Source: Hofstenia miamia (taxonomy: Eukaryota > Xenacoelomorpha > Acoela). Taken from it: 64,000 bases of DNA. Numbering within the stretch: the stretch's first letter is position 1; each line of letters begins with the position of its first letter. Below the pieces are notes generated by a model that ran no database searches, had not been told where the DNA came from, and saw only the letters and a list, made by a program, of their open reading frames with translations. The translations under genes were made by a program, and so were the position numbers. Shown one piece after another: positions 1 through 13,300 of the stretch. The stretch covers positions 3,560,914-3,624,913 of the forward strand of contig SCFE01000006.1 in the NCBI GenBank assembly GCA_004352715.1, in the 5' to 3' direction.

Positions 1-1291
1 TATATATATATATATATATATATATATACCGCCTTTTGCTATCGAAAATGCAAAAACCTTACATTTGGCCGGAAACATTCCGAAATTTCTAAGGCATTTA
101 GCGGGAATCACACTTTTTTCCCAAAAATCCTATTTTTTGGCCATTGCTTCCGCAGTATTCACTCGAACTTAAATATATTTACCATGGGGGTAGGTAAATT
201 AAGGAGATATAAGGAGATAAGGAGGATTATGCAATTTGGTTATGATAATTCGTATATATTCTGAACATCATTTTTTTTAATTACTTGCTATTCCTGTTGC
301 AAAGCTCACACCAATGGAACTTTTAAATACAGGGTTATCATGGTTAAAAATATTTTGTTTTAGTACTGCTTAAAGCTGTGTTTTAAACATGTTTTTGTAG
401 TGGTATTTATTTAATTTTTTTATTCAAATTTGTAAAGAATTTTATGGAGAGATTGGAAAATAAATTTGGATTTGTTCATTCATAATTTCATAGTCGTTTC
501 TAATGAATAAACAATAGAATAATATATTTGCCAAAACATATTTGTAGTAAGTATCCTAGATTTATAAAGAAATTTGTCAAAATGAGCATTTTTGTAGAAT
601 TTCGCCCTGAGATATTGGAATTTTTTGTTGATATTGAAGTCTGTTTTAATATCTTAATGATTGAAACGCATTATCAATTTGTATTTTCTTTTTTCCTTAA
701 ATGCTATACAGAGACTGAATCTAAATTTATTATGAAAAGTTTTTTTGGCATTCTGTGTGTGAAATATAGTTTTTCAGTGCATTAAAAACACGTAATTCGC
801 ATTTGGCACCGTTTTAATTTTGGGACACTAACAATACTTTATAGCAAAAGATTTCTTCGTTAATGTTAAATGTAAATGACATAGCAATAATCAAAATGCA
901 GGGAGGCGCATATATCTATCCATGATTTTAGTTAATCAACTTTGCTATTCTTTTAACCAGTTCATTTCAAATTTTTGCACATTGTACTTATTTGTGTTTG
1001 TTCTTATTCAGAAATTTGTATTGACCAAGAAGTTTAAATTTAATCAACTTCTACCGATTTTCCGAATATTTTTTTTGTCAAAAAATTTAGATGACAATTT
1101 TCGCGTCAATTGATTATCCCATTTGAATTGGCATAACAGTTTTATTTAGCAATAAAAACGACAAGCAATTTTTTAAATTTTAAGGAAAAGTTTTTTACAA
1201 AGATGTCATTCATTGCAGACTTCAACATGTTCGCCTTCGTTTTCCAATGTCTTAGCGAATGTCCTCTGGTATTCACCAGAGATGTTTTCAT
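1..1291. other. AT-rich non-coding DNA
   Basis: The stretch opens with a (TA)n microsatellite (1-28) and is otherwise AT-rich, with only short chance reading frames (528-785, 922-1113) that resemble nothing I recognise. It probably belongs to introns of the first NAPE-PLD-like gene, whose last exon follows at 1931; that is inference, since the other exons are not visible here. Confidence 0.5.
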
Positions 1292-1718
1292 NNNNNNNNN
1301 NNNNNNNNNNNNNNNNNNNNNNNNNNNNNNNNNNNNNNNNNNNNNNNNNNNNNNNNNNNNNNNNNNNNNNNNNNNNNNNNNNNNNNNNNNNNNNNNNNNN
1401 NNNNNNNNNNNNNNNNNNNNNNNNNNNNNNNNNNNNNNNNNNNNNNNNNNNNNNNNNNNNNNNNNNNNNNNNNNNNNNNNNNNNNNNNNNNNNNNNNNNN
1501 NNNNNNNNNNNNNNNNNNNNNNNNNNNNNNNNNNNNNNNNNNNNNNNNNNNNNNNNNNNNNNNNNNNNNNNNNNNNNNNNNNNNNNNNNNNNNNNNNNNN
1601 NNNNNNNNNNNNNNNNNNNNNNNNNNNNNNNNNNNNNNNNNNNNNNNNNNNNNNNNNNNNNNNNNNNNNNNNNNNNNNNNNNNNNNNNNNNNNNNNNNNN
1701 NNNNNNNNNNNNNNNNNN
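1292..1718. other. Assembly gap (427 N)
   Basis: Run of Ns. Reading frames crossing it are artefacts of the Ns. An exon of NAPE-PLD copy 1 could be hidden here. Confidence 0.99.
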
Positions 1719-1930
1719 GTTCGAAATAGGATTGTGTAAGTTATTGAAAATGAATACGCTATTGCAAAATTTGCTCATTGTTTTTCCCAATGACATGTTT
1801 CAATTCTCCATTAATGTATTTCTTCTGTTCTCTAATATATTTCCTAATTCCATTCAATAATATCCTTGACTTTAATGTATGGCGTATATCCTATTAATTA
1901 TGAATTTTTTTTACCTATTTTCTTATTTAG

Positions 1931-2208
1931 GTGCTTATGCTCCCAGAAAATTTCTCAAACTTCAACACGTGGATCCCGAAGAAGCAGTAAAGATTCACAA
2001 TGATGTTAAGTCTAAATTTTCTATTGGAGTTCATTGGGGCACTTTCGCTCTAGGTGCTGAAGATCCTGATTATGCTCGTATTGAACTGAGAGATCAAGTT
2101 AAAACGGCAAAATTGCCAAAAAATGACTTTATTGCCCCTAACATTGGAGTGATTTCTAGAACAGAAATGTACAAGTTATTGTTACAGGGGTATCCAATGC
2201 TAGAATGA
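1931..2208 (+). CDS. Last exon of NAPE-PLD-like gene, copy 1 (partial)
   Basis: This is the C-terminal exon of an N-acyl-phosphatidylethanolamine phospholipase D-like metallo-hydrolase, the enzyme family that releases N-acylethanolamines from membrane N-acyl-PE. A good acceptor (ttatttag) precedes it. The exon opens in phase 1 with GT completing a glycine codon, exactly like the last exon of the downstream copy at 20547. The translation starts AYAPRKFLKLQHVDPEEAVK and contains IGVHWGTFAL, where the histidine corresponds to the last metal ligand of the family. It ends at TGA 2206-2208, with about 15 more residues than copy 2. The remaining exons must lie upstream of the window or in the gap, so the gene's integrity cannot be judged. 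It is in tandem with, and on the same strand as, copy 2. Confidence 0.88.
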
Positions 2209-4148
2209 AATTTGTGCTTATTATCATACTGCTCTGAGATTTCTTTTATTGAAATATTGTCATTCCAATTTTTGTATACTGTTGCGTTGTTATATATCCA
2301 ACAATGCTCTTCTATAGTTATCGTCTTCCACTATTTGAAAAATCTGTATTTTTTATTGATTTCATAGGACCATTTTGATATTTTCGAAATTTATAATATA
2401 TTTATCGAATAAATTATTTTGATGATTGCGTTCTTTTTCAAATTATAACGTTTATGAACTATTATTTTAGTTTGTTTTATATTTTTGCGAACTATAATTA
2501 ATAATTTTGAAATTCCCCGCTACTGTTTCAATTATTGTAGTTTCTTATAAGCATTACTGATCGCACATAACAGTAAGTACTTGTTTTTACCGCATGTACC
2601 ATAATTTTTTCCTTTTGTTTGCATCATGGTTTAAGAAATTACGATCCATTTTAGTTTTTCGATACAAAAAAATTAAGGATTGACTGCCTATCATTCATTT
2701 ACTAGCAATCTTTCCATAAAAGATTTAATCCATTATTATAAACAAATTTAAAATTATTAGTATAGTACAATACTACAGAGTTCATCTAATTTGCAACTTT
2801 TAAACAATATTGCATTTTGTGCGATGTCATGCATTTATTCATACTAATAAAACCATGAACCTCGCTTGTAAAAGGCCATCACACGAGGTGAACAACTAGT
2901 ATTTGGTAATACTCTGCGTGATAAACAGTGCATACACGTTGTTAGCTGCTAGTCAGATTAATCTTTGAAAATTCTATGCTATGAACAGTGCCTATCAACT
3001 TTTCCATCACAGTTAATACAGCAAAATGATATCACTCTAATTGGTCCGTTTGCTATACGTGTAGCTTACTGCAAAATAGGTAATATATATATATATATAT
3101 ATATATGGATCTACTATTTTTCTAAATCAGTAGTGTATCGAATGTTTTTTTAAAATAGTGATAGAAAAAATCCCTACCACAGCCACAAATTTTCTACCAA
3201 ATCCTACTCATTTTGTAAATATTAACTGACCCTTCCACTCCCAATCTTTTAAATGAATGCCATGGCACCATCGACATGATTGGAAACGAATTATGTTTAT
3301 CTTGACACGATATTTAAAAAAAATCACCTGAATTTTCAACCGTTTATGACCCAGGAACCATTAAATATTGAACTGGGCTAATCTTAATAATTTGACACGC
3401 CGCTTAAATTGCTAGTATTTTCAACGTTAAGATCGTTTTAGTTAATTTTCAAAGCAACAATTTGTTATGCTTGGATTGGAAATTGTGATGCCATCAATCC
3501 AAAACTATTATGTAGCTCCTCAGTTTTTATTCTTCTTTTATTACCTATTTCAAAGTGAATAAAGTTGTATAACATATATGCTTGGATCTGTTCCTGATGT
3601 TCGACATCCACTGTTACAAATTCCTCAATCCACAACCACGAGATGTTGTTTGATTTGCTTATTGCATTATTCTATTTTTAACATTGTAAATAGGAAAAAT
3701 AGATTGCCGCACTTAAAATACACAGAAATTGTTTCTATTCTATTGGGATCCGCACATAGGATAGTTTTCACAGTTCACTGGTTATTACCAAACCCTCGTT
3801 GATTTATCCAATCCATGTTCACTTTTTTTATATTACATTAAAATTATTAAAATTACAATCCTTCATGTAGCATATAATTGACCTAATTCAAGTCATAGCC
3901 CGTCAAATTAATGTCTTCTGTATGAAATATTTCACAAAATGTGAAATACATTCCACACTATCTTTTGAAGACAAGTTATAGATCTTTGAATCTCAAATCA
4001 AATTTAGGTATTATTTACCCGAGATTAATGTCTAATTTTTTCTCTAAGAATTATTTGTGTTATGCTAGGTTTGGCATTTTTCCTATTTGTATCCTCTTTA
4101 TGTTGAGCCTCAATGTTTTTATTTTAATATTGTTTTATTGAGTTCTAG
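2209..4148. other. Intergenic / 5' region between the two NAPE-PLD-like copies
   Basis: About 1.9 kb of AT-rich DNA between the stop of copy 1 and the start of copy 2. AATAAA-like signals occur in the first 250 bases (for example 2408-2413, aataaa). A (TA)n microsatellite lies at about 3081-3105. No further gene is recognised. A likely 5' UTR intron acceptor (gttctag) sits directly before the ATG at 4149. Confidence 0.5.
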
Positions 4149-4340
4149 ATGTCCAATGTTGACAACTCATCGCTTAAACCAGATCATGAAAATAGACGCG
4201 GATTTTTCAATCCTTGGACAGATGAGGCAAAAAAGTTAGGAATAGACTTTCAACGTTACAAACTATTTAAGTTTGCTTTGACTAAGAGGCAGCAGATTCA
4301 GATTGAAGAAGCAGATCGACTAAAGGTAGTTCCATTTAAA
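4149..4340 (+). CDS. NAPE-PLD-like copy 2, coding exon 1
   Basis: 64 codons, M1 to K64. It ends at AAA before the consensus donor gtaagt (4341). It carries the GFFNPW block near residue 20, which matches the FVNPW block of animal NAPE-PLD, and the basic, amphipathic LFKFALTKRQQ stretch. A weaker donor (gtagtt) lies 15 bases earlier. Confidence 0.85.
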
Positions 4341-7300
4341 GTAAGTTTTCATTTTTGAATTTTTTCTCAATTAAATGTTACATATTTTCTATTGTGTTTG
4401 CTTTTCCTATGCACTGCTGCTAATATTCGACTTCAAGCTCGCATAATTTGAATTTGAAGTTCACAACAAAATTTAAAAAAAGACTAAATGAAATATTCAA
4501 TATAACGTAGACAAATATTCGCATGTATAATTTTGCTTTGCGCATTTGTTCTATTAGTTTTACACTAAAGGTTGGAGTTGTATTATTTTGTGTTTAGCAG
4601 TGGTATGTACATTAAGCGATGTTAATACATCACTCCAATAGTTTTGCTAAATATAACCTATTTCTATACCAGTCCTCAAATTACCATCAGCGAATATTTA
4701 TTAAAGTCGTCTTCTTGACAAGTGCTGCAGGCTGGAAATTCTGAGAAATACTCAATTCTTCAAAAGGAAAGAGGTATTCAAGAAGACCTGGAATTTCCTG
4801 CAAATATTATTGGAAATTGGAAAGTGATAAAGCACAGCTTCGGGAAGTCAGCAATTATTTTCAGAGACCGAATGAGCATTTTCTAGTACATGATCAACAT
4901 CAACATCTTTAGAATTTTTTTAGTTTCTCTACATTCTAAGCTAGTTTCGAAGCAATTTCAACATCTTTCTAAGCTAGTGGGGGTACATATGCACCAGCAA
5001 AAAGAGACAATGGCATTGAAGGTAGAGAATAATTTATTCACATTCCTCAATTTTATTCGAAATCTCAGATTTTTGAAATGGGCATTCGGGAATTTTATAA
5101 TTATCTTTACCACCAAAGATAACCATGTTAACATACAAAGCGACTCCTCACTATGGTGCTTCGTTTATGGTTTTCAAAAATTGCCCTATTGTCAAGATTT
5201 ATTCTTCCAATGTACACAACACACGTCATTAAGTGCCAGCGGAAAGACATGTGTTTATGACTTCATACAAAAAACGGATTTTGCTCAGAAATGAGAAACT
5301 CTAAGAACTCATTTTTGTATATCTTAACACTAGAACTACTAAAATGTGTCAAAACTGACTTAAATTAAAATTTTGTTTATTTGCGCATACAGTCATTAAA
5401 AACAACCGCAGGTATTTGCACCTCCAACTATATCAATAATCCATTTGAATTTCATCAGCAAATTTTTTCCATTCTCTTGAATAATGTTCTTCTCTGAAAT
5501 GTTCTATGAAAAAGAATCTTAAGGAGCAATGGTATGTCTAGTATGAATTCTCAATTGAATTATCACTGTTTTCAATATTTTTGTTTTTATTGAGTGCACT
5601 TATAAATGTACTAGCATGTACTTGTGTATGCTAGTATGTTTTACATGTTAGTGTAAATAATTTATCTATTTGTTATAATACGCACACTAGCATTAATTTT
5701 CAATGTAATTTAGAATAAATTGTGTTGATTACAAGTCCAGAGGAGGCAATTTTTTATTTTAATGTGATGAAAAAAGAGGTCATCACAAATTTAACTTGAT
5801 ATGATCTCAAATAAAATATAATCTTATTTTGACTATTAAAAACTACAAAATAAACATTCTATCACATCAGGAAACATAGAATGATAAAAATGACTATAAA
5901 CGAAATAACGTAAAGGATACTACAATCATATAGGAAAATGCTTATTCCAGATAAATTAACGAAGACTATTAGTAGACATTTTTGTTATACATGCATATTT
6001 CGATTTTGCTTAGTTTAGAATATTCTTGTATACAAGCACTACCAAAGCCATTTTTATATTTTTTGCAATTTTATCAAAATTGCTTTCTGTTCATGTTTCA
6101 GGAATTTTTTTAAAATTTTGTCAACATTTTTAAAAAGGTATTCTGCAGGCTTATCCAGTGGAGTGGNNNNNNNNNNNNNNNNNNNNNNNNNNNNNNNNNN
6201 NNNNNNNNNNNNNNNNNNNNNNNNNNNNNNNNNNNNNNNNNNNNNNNNNNNNNNNNNNNNNNNNNNNNNNNNNNNNNNNNNNNNNNNNNNNNNNNNNNNN
6301 NNNNNNNNNNNNNNNNNNNNNNNNNNNNNNNNNNNNNNNNNNNNNNNNNNNNNNNNNNNNNNNNNNNNNNNNNNNNNNNNNNNNNNNNNNNNNNNNNNNN
6401 NNNNNNNNNNNNNNNNNNNNNNNNNNNNNNNNNNNNNNNNNNNNNNNNNNNNNNNNNNNNNNNNNNNNNNNNNNNNNNNNNNNNNNNNNNNNNNNNNNNN
6501 NNNNNNNNNNNNNNNNNNNNNNNNNNNNNNNNNNNNNNNNNNNNNNNNNNNNNNNNNNNNNNNNNNNNNNNNNNNNNNNNNNNNNNNNNNNNNNNNNNNN
6601 NNNNNNNNNNNNNNNNNNNNNNNNNNNNNNNNNNNNNNNNNNNNNNNNNNNNNNNNNNNNNNNNNNNNNNNNNNNNNNNNNNNNNNNNNNNNNNNNNAGT
6701 CATTTGCAAAGGTAGACCACATGTCTATGTTTACTTTTGTACAACTATAATAACACCTATATCTTTTCTTAAAGAATAAGAGAAGTGTTTCATCCCAAAT
6801 TGTCGGGGGATTTATCCCCCCTCATTTCTTCAGGGTTGCCTCCCCTATGCAAGCTTGTAGCTAACAAGCGAGCGTATTGCAATGTTCGTTGCATGTTATC
6901 GTCTGGTGTCAAAATACTGTTTCTTTGAATAAGTTTTTAAGTAATGAAACTTGGCATAAAATCACGTGTTCAACTTTGTTATTGCAATGCAATTAATGTA
7001 AATAGCATGTACGTGATTTGTTGACATGATTAGTCTGAATTGCGCTATTAAATATGTATAACCGTTATTTCTATTTAATTTTTCGGTATTCATATTTTCA
7101 TTTGATAAACATTTGTTATTCAATATAAGTTCCCTGGAATGGAAAAATAATTTTATTTTTCTAATAATTTAGCCGGAGGCTCCTCCTCCCAGAGATTCTC
7201 CAAAAGTGAAATTAACTTGGATTGGTCATGCAACAGTACTTGTTCAATTTCGTGGAATTTCTGTCCTTACTGATCCAATATGGTATCGGTGCGGTCCAAT

Positions 7301-10300
7301 GAGCATCGGTCCCGCCCGGATCCAGAAAACTCCTTGTGAGATCAGTGAACTTCCAAAAATTGATGCTGTTCTTATTAGTCATTCGCATTTTGATCATTTG
7401 GATAGGCCTACCGTCAAGGAACTTTGCAGAACTAAATTTGGTGATGAAATTACTTGGTTCGTACCAAAAAATTTAAAATCAACAATGATTGATTTCGGCT
7501 GCTCTTCCGAAAAAGTCATAGAGTTGGATTGGGGGTCTTCTAAATCTCTCCAGGTGATCACTATACGCATGTAAATTTTAATTGATTTATCTTAATTTTA
7601 CAGTCATTTGAGACACCATAATAAAATTAATTGTCTTTAAAAAAAAACTATCGTAATTTTTCATGTTTGTTTACCAAAATTAATATAATGAAGATAACTA
7701 TCAAATTCTACAGAAGGTAATCAGAGCTCGTAACTCGAACGTTATTGTTCCAATTGAATTTAGTAAGAGGCCAATGACATTTTTTAGTCCCATCGTTCAT
7801 GTATTCAAACTACATGACTTTTATTTTAGCCAAGTTTCTCTAATGCAATATATTGAAATATATATATTGCAATAAATTTATTGGCGCAGAATTTTACCCC
7901 GATTTATTGCAATATAGTGCAATATTTTTCAACAGATTGCGATATTATTGAAATGCGTTTTAATGACAATGGCTGTTCACCTTGAAATTTTTTTATATTT
8001 TTAGCTTAACTTTTGAGGAATAAGCAACGTAATGACATTAATAATAATGTTTTGACATAGGGTTTAACAACGCCTGACAGCAAATTTAAAATCATCTACA
8101 TTACAGAAGTCCATAGCTATGGCTATTAGAGAGTGGCAATATGAACGTAGCATTGATCCGATCAGAATATTCAATACTCGGTCCGTCCCGAAAATACACA
8201 ACCCGAAACGTAGATTGTAATTCGCAATACTCACGTCTTGGATAATTTTTTGAAAGGGTAAATATGGTCTTTAATTGTTATTACTTAACATCTTAGATTT
8301 TTCTAAAATGGAGTGCTGCAAAACATTCGAATCCTTTTTATCCATCAATCTAAGCTTTTTAACGAACAAACCCGAAATCAGTTTAATAGGGTACTCGATG
8401 TTACTCTCTAACGGCTACGCATGAAATTGTGTCAAAAACAATGATTTACAAAGCAATTATCTGATTTGCCTAAGCTACATTCAATGTTGAAGAACATTGA
8501 CTGTATATTGCACGCTAAGAACACTATAAGAGGAAATGTATTATTAGGACGACCACAATTATGTTGAAATAGTATTTCTCACTGTAAAATGCTTCTGATA
8601 TGTACAGGTTAACCCAAATATTACTACACTTAGTTGTCAAGTCAGACAGACGTACATTGACTTTGAATAGCTTACACCAGCTAGTGCTGGATAAGCAAAG
8701 TTCTAATAAATTTAAGTCATATCAAACGTAGATTTCAGTAAGTTTGCAAATTACTACTTGGACAAAAATAGGGATTTTCCCTGCATATTGCTAAAAAATT
8801 TCTATTGCAATGCATTTATTGTGCATTAACTGCATTTCAATGTTATTGTAAAAACTTGCTCTTGAGCATCACATGCCTTTCATGCTAAGTTTGAGAAATA
8901 TAACCGCTGTATCAAGACAATATACTTTCTGGAAATCTTTTGTAATGCTTCATACTTAATTTGGGGATCAATACCGACATAAAGCAAGGGCAATCAGAGA
9001 CTGCAAATACCCGCCAATTATGATTATGTCCCTCTATTACGCAATAAAGAAATTTTCTTTTGAAATTTGTAATAATTCTTTGGAGGTAATCAATGAAGTT
9101 GATATTTTCTATGCATTGATTTTCATTCTATGCATTGTCATACGCCCTCTACGAATATGTTTGGTATTGCAAGTCCATAAAACTGGTTCTAACTCTCAGA
9201 GGGAAAACCAGATAAGTTTAAAAATTTAGACCAATATTCAATTAGAGAAATTTTTCCTAGGGATCCATCTGTGACTTTTTGAGAAGTCCGGCTGACAAAC
9301 AGACGTCCAGATGTGAAAACGATGCCTACTTGGCGGAGGTAATAAATGAAAATGCCAATTAAAATAGAGGGATTGACACAGAGTTACACATTATTGATTT
9401 CAATTTTAATTTTACGAAAAATCATTTACTTAAAAGCAGTTAAATTGCATTTGCAGTATGCTTGAAAGCCCCCAAACAACATTCAGCTAGTATATACCAA
9501 TATCTAAGCAAATTTACTAAATTTTCCACGCGCAATTACAATAAATTCAGGAAATGTAGCGAAATTTCAGATTTTTTAGTCCAGCTTATTAGGATATTGT
9601 ATATGGCGGGGGCCAAAAAGACGCCAAACAGCGATTAATTGTTAAAGTAATATTTCAAACTTGAATAAACATCTAAATTAATTTGATTTCTTAGAAATAT
9701 TGAATGGCTCGATTTTCGGTAATTCTAATAACGCGTAAGAATATATTAGTCCTACTTGCAACCTGTTAGATTTCGAAATAGTTTATTGATACTGTTTTTG
9801 TTTGGACACTTTAAAAATATTTTTTTAAGCCAACAATGTTTGTGTCTGGTGTGGTTGTCATTCTTATATTTTGGACTAGATTTTAAAATTTACGCGGTTT
9901 AACTAAATAATTGTAATAGAAATTATTATAAATTGTTAATGCGTATATATTTTTAATTTTCATTTTTTATTAAATTTTCGAAAATTCACGATTGGATTAT
10001 TTTTCAGTAAAAAATCTCCAATCTTAATTACGTAATTTCAATATCATACTGAAATTAAGTAATTTGTCAGGTCTCTTAGGCCTGCTTTTCTAAAGCTACC
10101 TGCTAATAATAATAATAAGAGTCTGAGCAAATTTATTGCGCAATATATGTATACAAAAATCTACTAACTAACACATGACAAAAAAAATAAAACATAAACA
10201 AATAATTAACTATATAATAATATAATCAATATTTGAGTCAATGTTTGTGTAGGTGCTCAATGTTGGATGTATGTTTCGAATGCATGAAGTGTATTACCGT

Positions 10301-13300
10301 CCCCTAATGTATACTGTTTTATTAGAAGAAATTGTTTCAATTTTTTTCTAAACTCTTTAGAGCTGGCATGTTACTTAGAACAGAACAGGTTGGTACCAGA
10401 GGAGCAGAAGGGATGTAGGACAAAGACGAGAGGATGCAAAGATCAGTTGTTAATAGACCAGGCAGTGGTGGAGAACTGTAGAAAAAGGAAGACAAGCTTA
10501 GCAATGGCATGGATAGACTAAAGGAGGGCATATGACAGCATATCACATAGGTGGGTATTGAGGACGTTAGAGGCCAATGGAGTTTCAAGGAAATGGGTCG
10601 AGTTTCTAGAGAAGGAGATGGGAAAGTGGCAGACTGAGATAGACTAGCACAGGTTAAGGTTTTGGCGAGGCATATTCCAGGGAGATATCTTAGCACCACT
10701 ACTGCTTGTAGTTAGCTTAATCTCTATCACAGAAAAGTTAAAGGAGACAGGCTTAGGGTATAAGATGGAGAAGAATGGTAGAGCAGTGAGTCACCTGTGG
10801 TACATGTACGACCTGAAGAAAGATGTATGCTAGTTCAAGGAAGATGTTGCAGAAGCAAGTGAAAACATTGGAGAAGGCAAGCAGAGATTCAGGGTTAGAA
10901 TTTGGATTAGGAAAGTGTGCGATAGTGACAATGACTAGAGGTAAGTGTATAAATGGGGATGGTTTAAGAACGAGCAGTGGGGATAAGATTGAGGAAGTCA
11001 AAGAGGGGTACAAGTACTTAGGAGTGATAGAGAAGGACAGAACAGATCATGAGGAAATGAAGATGAGGCTAAGAAAAGAATACAAGAGGATAGTAAGGAA
11101 GGTTCTACAGAAGTCAGCATTGAGTGGGCAATTAATACATGGGCAATACCAGTGTTGAGATATTCCGCAGGACAAGGAAGATACTAGCAGCAGAGAGAGC
11201 ATTCAACTTAAATGGAGATGTAGATAGACTGTACATGGCAATGCATAAGGGAGGGAAAGGACTTCTAAATGGGGAGGAAACTGTAGAAGCAGAAACACTA
11301 GGTCTAAAGGAATACGTAGAAGAGCAACCTAGAGGATCCCTACTAGAAGTCACTAAGGAACTAAGGAAGATAAGAACTGAGAATGAAAGAAAGAAGGTAT
11401 ACCAGAGTAGGATGGAATCAGAGAGACAAATATGGTATAGGCAGAAGGCAATGCATGGAGAATACCGGAGAAACACAAAAATGTGTGACAGAGAAGAGAG
11501 CAACAAATGGTTAAAGAAGGCAGGACTAAAAAGAGAAACAGCAGAAGCACTGATAATGGCAACTCAGGACCAAGCAATAAGAACAAACTGGGTGAAGAAG
11601 CATATAGACAAAATGCTGCTGATCATATAACTCATGATAAGTTATTACAATATGTGCCATACTTAACATTTACATGTAAATGTCTCACACTACTGTTATT
11701 ACAGTTAGGCATATATTTTTCTTACGGCTGTATTCTGTAAGCTCGACATTATCTCAACCAAATAGATAAAATTTGTAATGTTTACTTTTATAAGGCCTTT
11801 AGTAATTTCATTTTCACCAAGCTCTCAAATTTTAGTAATTTGGGTGGTTCATCTACATGCATGACAATGTTCATTTCGAGGGTATCTCAACCAAATAGAT
11901 AAAATTTGTAATGTTTACTTTTATAAGGCCTTTAGTACTTTCATTTTCACCAAGCTCTCAAATTTTAGTAATTTGGGTGGCTCATCTACATGCATGACAA
12001 TGTTCATTTCGAGGCTATAAGTCCAAATTAGTCAATGAATATTTTCTATTTCACGTTCAGATTATGAAAACATGAATTATTGCAATACTGATCAAGCAGC
12101 TGACAAAGAAATTGACCAACATTGAACCCCTTTGAAGATGATCACTTTCCATTCAGATCCTGAAGACAGAGAAAGCTCAACTTGCGTGGAGGCATACACA
12201 GAAGAACGTGCTAAATTGGACAATAATTAGTGGGGTTACTTAAGAAGTCAACAGACTAACTCAGTGGGTAAAACTAAAATCCGGGTCCGGACCATACCCC
12301 TAGGAGTGTACCTGGCCGGTTTGATCTTGAGATTCCCCTGGCGACCCCCGGCACACAGAGTGCTGATCTGTGTTGAGTCTGATGAGCAGAGTAAAAGATG
12401 AACGCCGAACTTCAGTTAAGAGGGTTGCGCCCCTTCCGCTTTGGCCAATTAAGGCTACTAACGGTGACAACTTTAAAGAGCGCCTGCTGGCTGCTATAAA
12501 GATTCGAGGAAAGAATATTGGAGCCAGCTAACACTGAAATGAAAAGCATTCTAGTGATTAAAAACTTCGCGACAGGGTAATAATAACCTTCGGATCGTAA
12601 TTACCTGTGACACAGCAAAGCTGCCTCACAGGAAAGCACAACAAATGCTGGCCTAGGCCTATCTCGCAAGCCAGAGACAGAAAATTTCCTCTCTGTATGA
12701 CTGCCCTGTGAGAGGCACCTTAACTGGTGCCAGTAGAAGTCTTGCTAAAAGTGTTTCCACTGTGTCACCGTCTGTCTCCACAATACTAGAACAGACAGGC
12801 TTCTCGACCGCCACCTCCCCCACATGCACAAAGTACACATGGTGGCACCTTCTGTACCCTAGGTTTAACGTCTAATGTTGGTCCGGGCATCCGTACACCG
12901 GCGCGCCCGCTGAGTGTTAGCGTTATCCAGGAACCATCACGAGGAGGTACTCTTTGGGACGATTTGGGCATAGCCCTTACGGTTCCCTGGACAATGATTA
13001 TATTTCTTTCACGTTTGATTTTTTTCTGCTGATCAATCGTTTGAGCTAACATCAAGTTGCACAAAGCCTACAGTTAGTAATTCACATAATGCACTAGATG
13101 TAACTTCCAATTCTGAGTCAAATATTGATATTGATCATGCTCGTATGAATTAAGAAACCGGCAGCAAGTATAGACGAAAGCGACTATGTCCCGCAAATTG
13201 GAAATTCAACCAGTTTAAATCTAAACGATTAAAAGAGTCCAATACATGACAAGGTCTGTCAATCCCAAAAATTCAAGGAAGGTAGGACAACCGTGTGATT

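Noticed and set aside
1203-1860. Long reading frames across Ns near 1.2-1.8 kb
   Set aside because: They are open only because Ns were translated; the real flanks are short and match nothing. The same applies to frames over 6054-6750, 27842-28753 and 51925-53115.
4890-5294. 134-codon + strand frame in NAPE-PLD intron 1
   Set aside because: Considered as a piggyBac remnant, but no conserved block could be placed in any frame.
10337-11586. Several open frames on the - strand (10337-10699, 10753-11013, 11132-11506, 11353-11586)
   Set aside because: Ser/Leu/Pro-rich antisense shadows of the LINE on the + strand, whose RT motifs are clear.
12340-12440. ctgatgagcag as a hammerhead core in the GC-richer block
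   Set aside because: No GAAA box at the right distance and no closing stem.
12786-13064. 92-codon - strand frame in the GC-richer block
   Set aside because: No recognisable domain and low-complexity composition; likely chance in GC-rich sequence.
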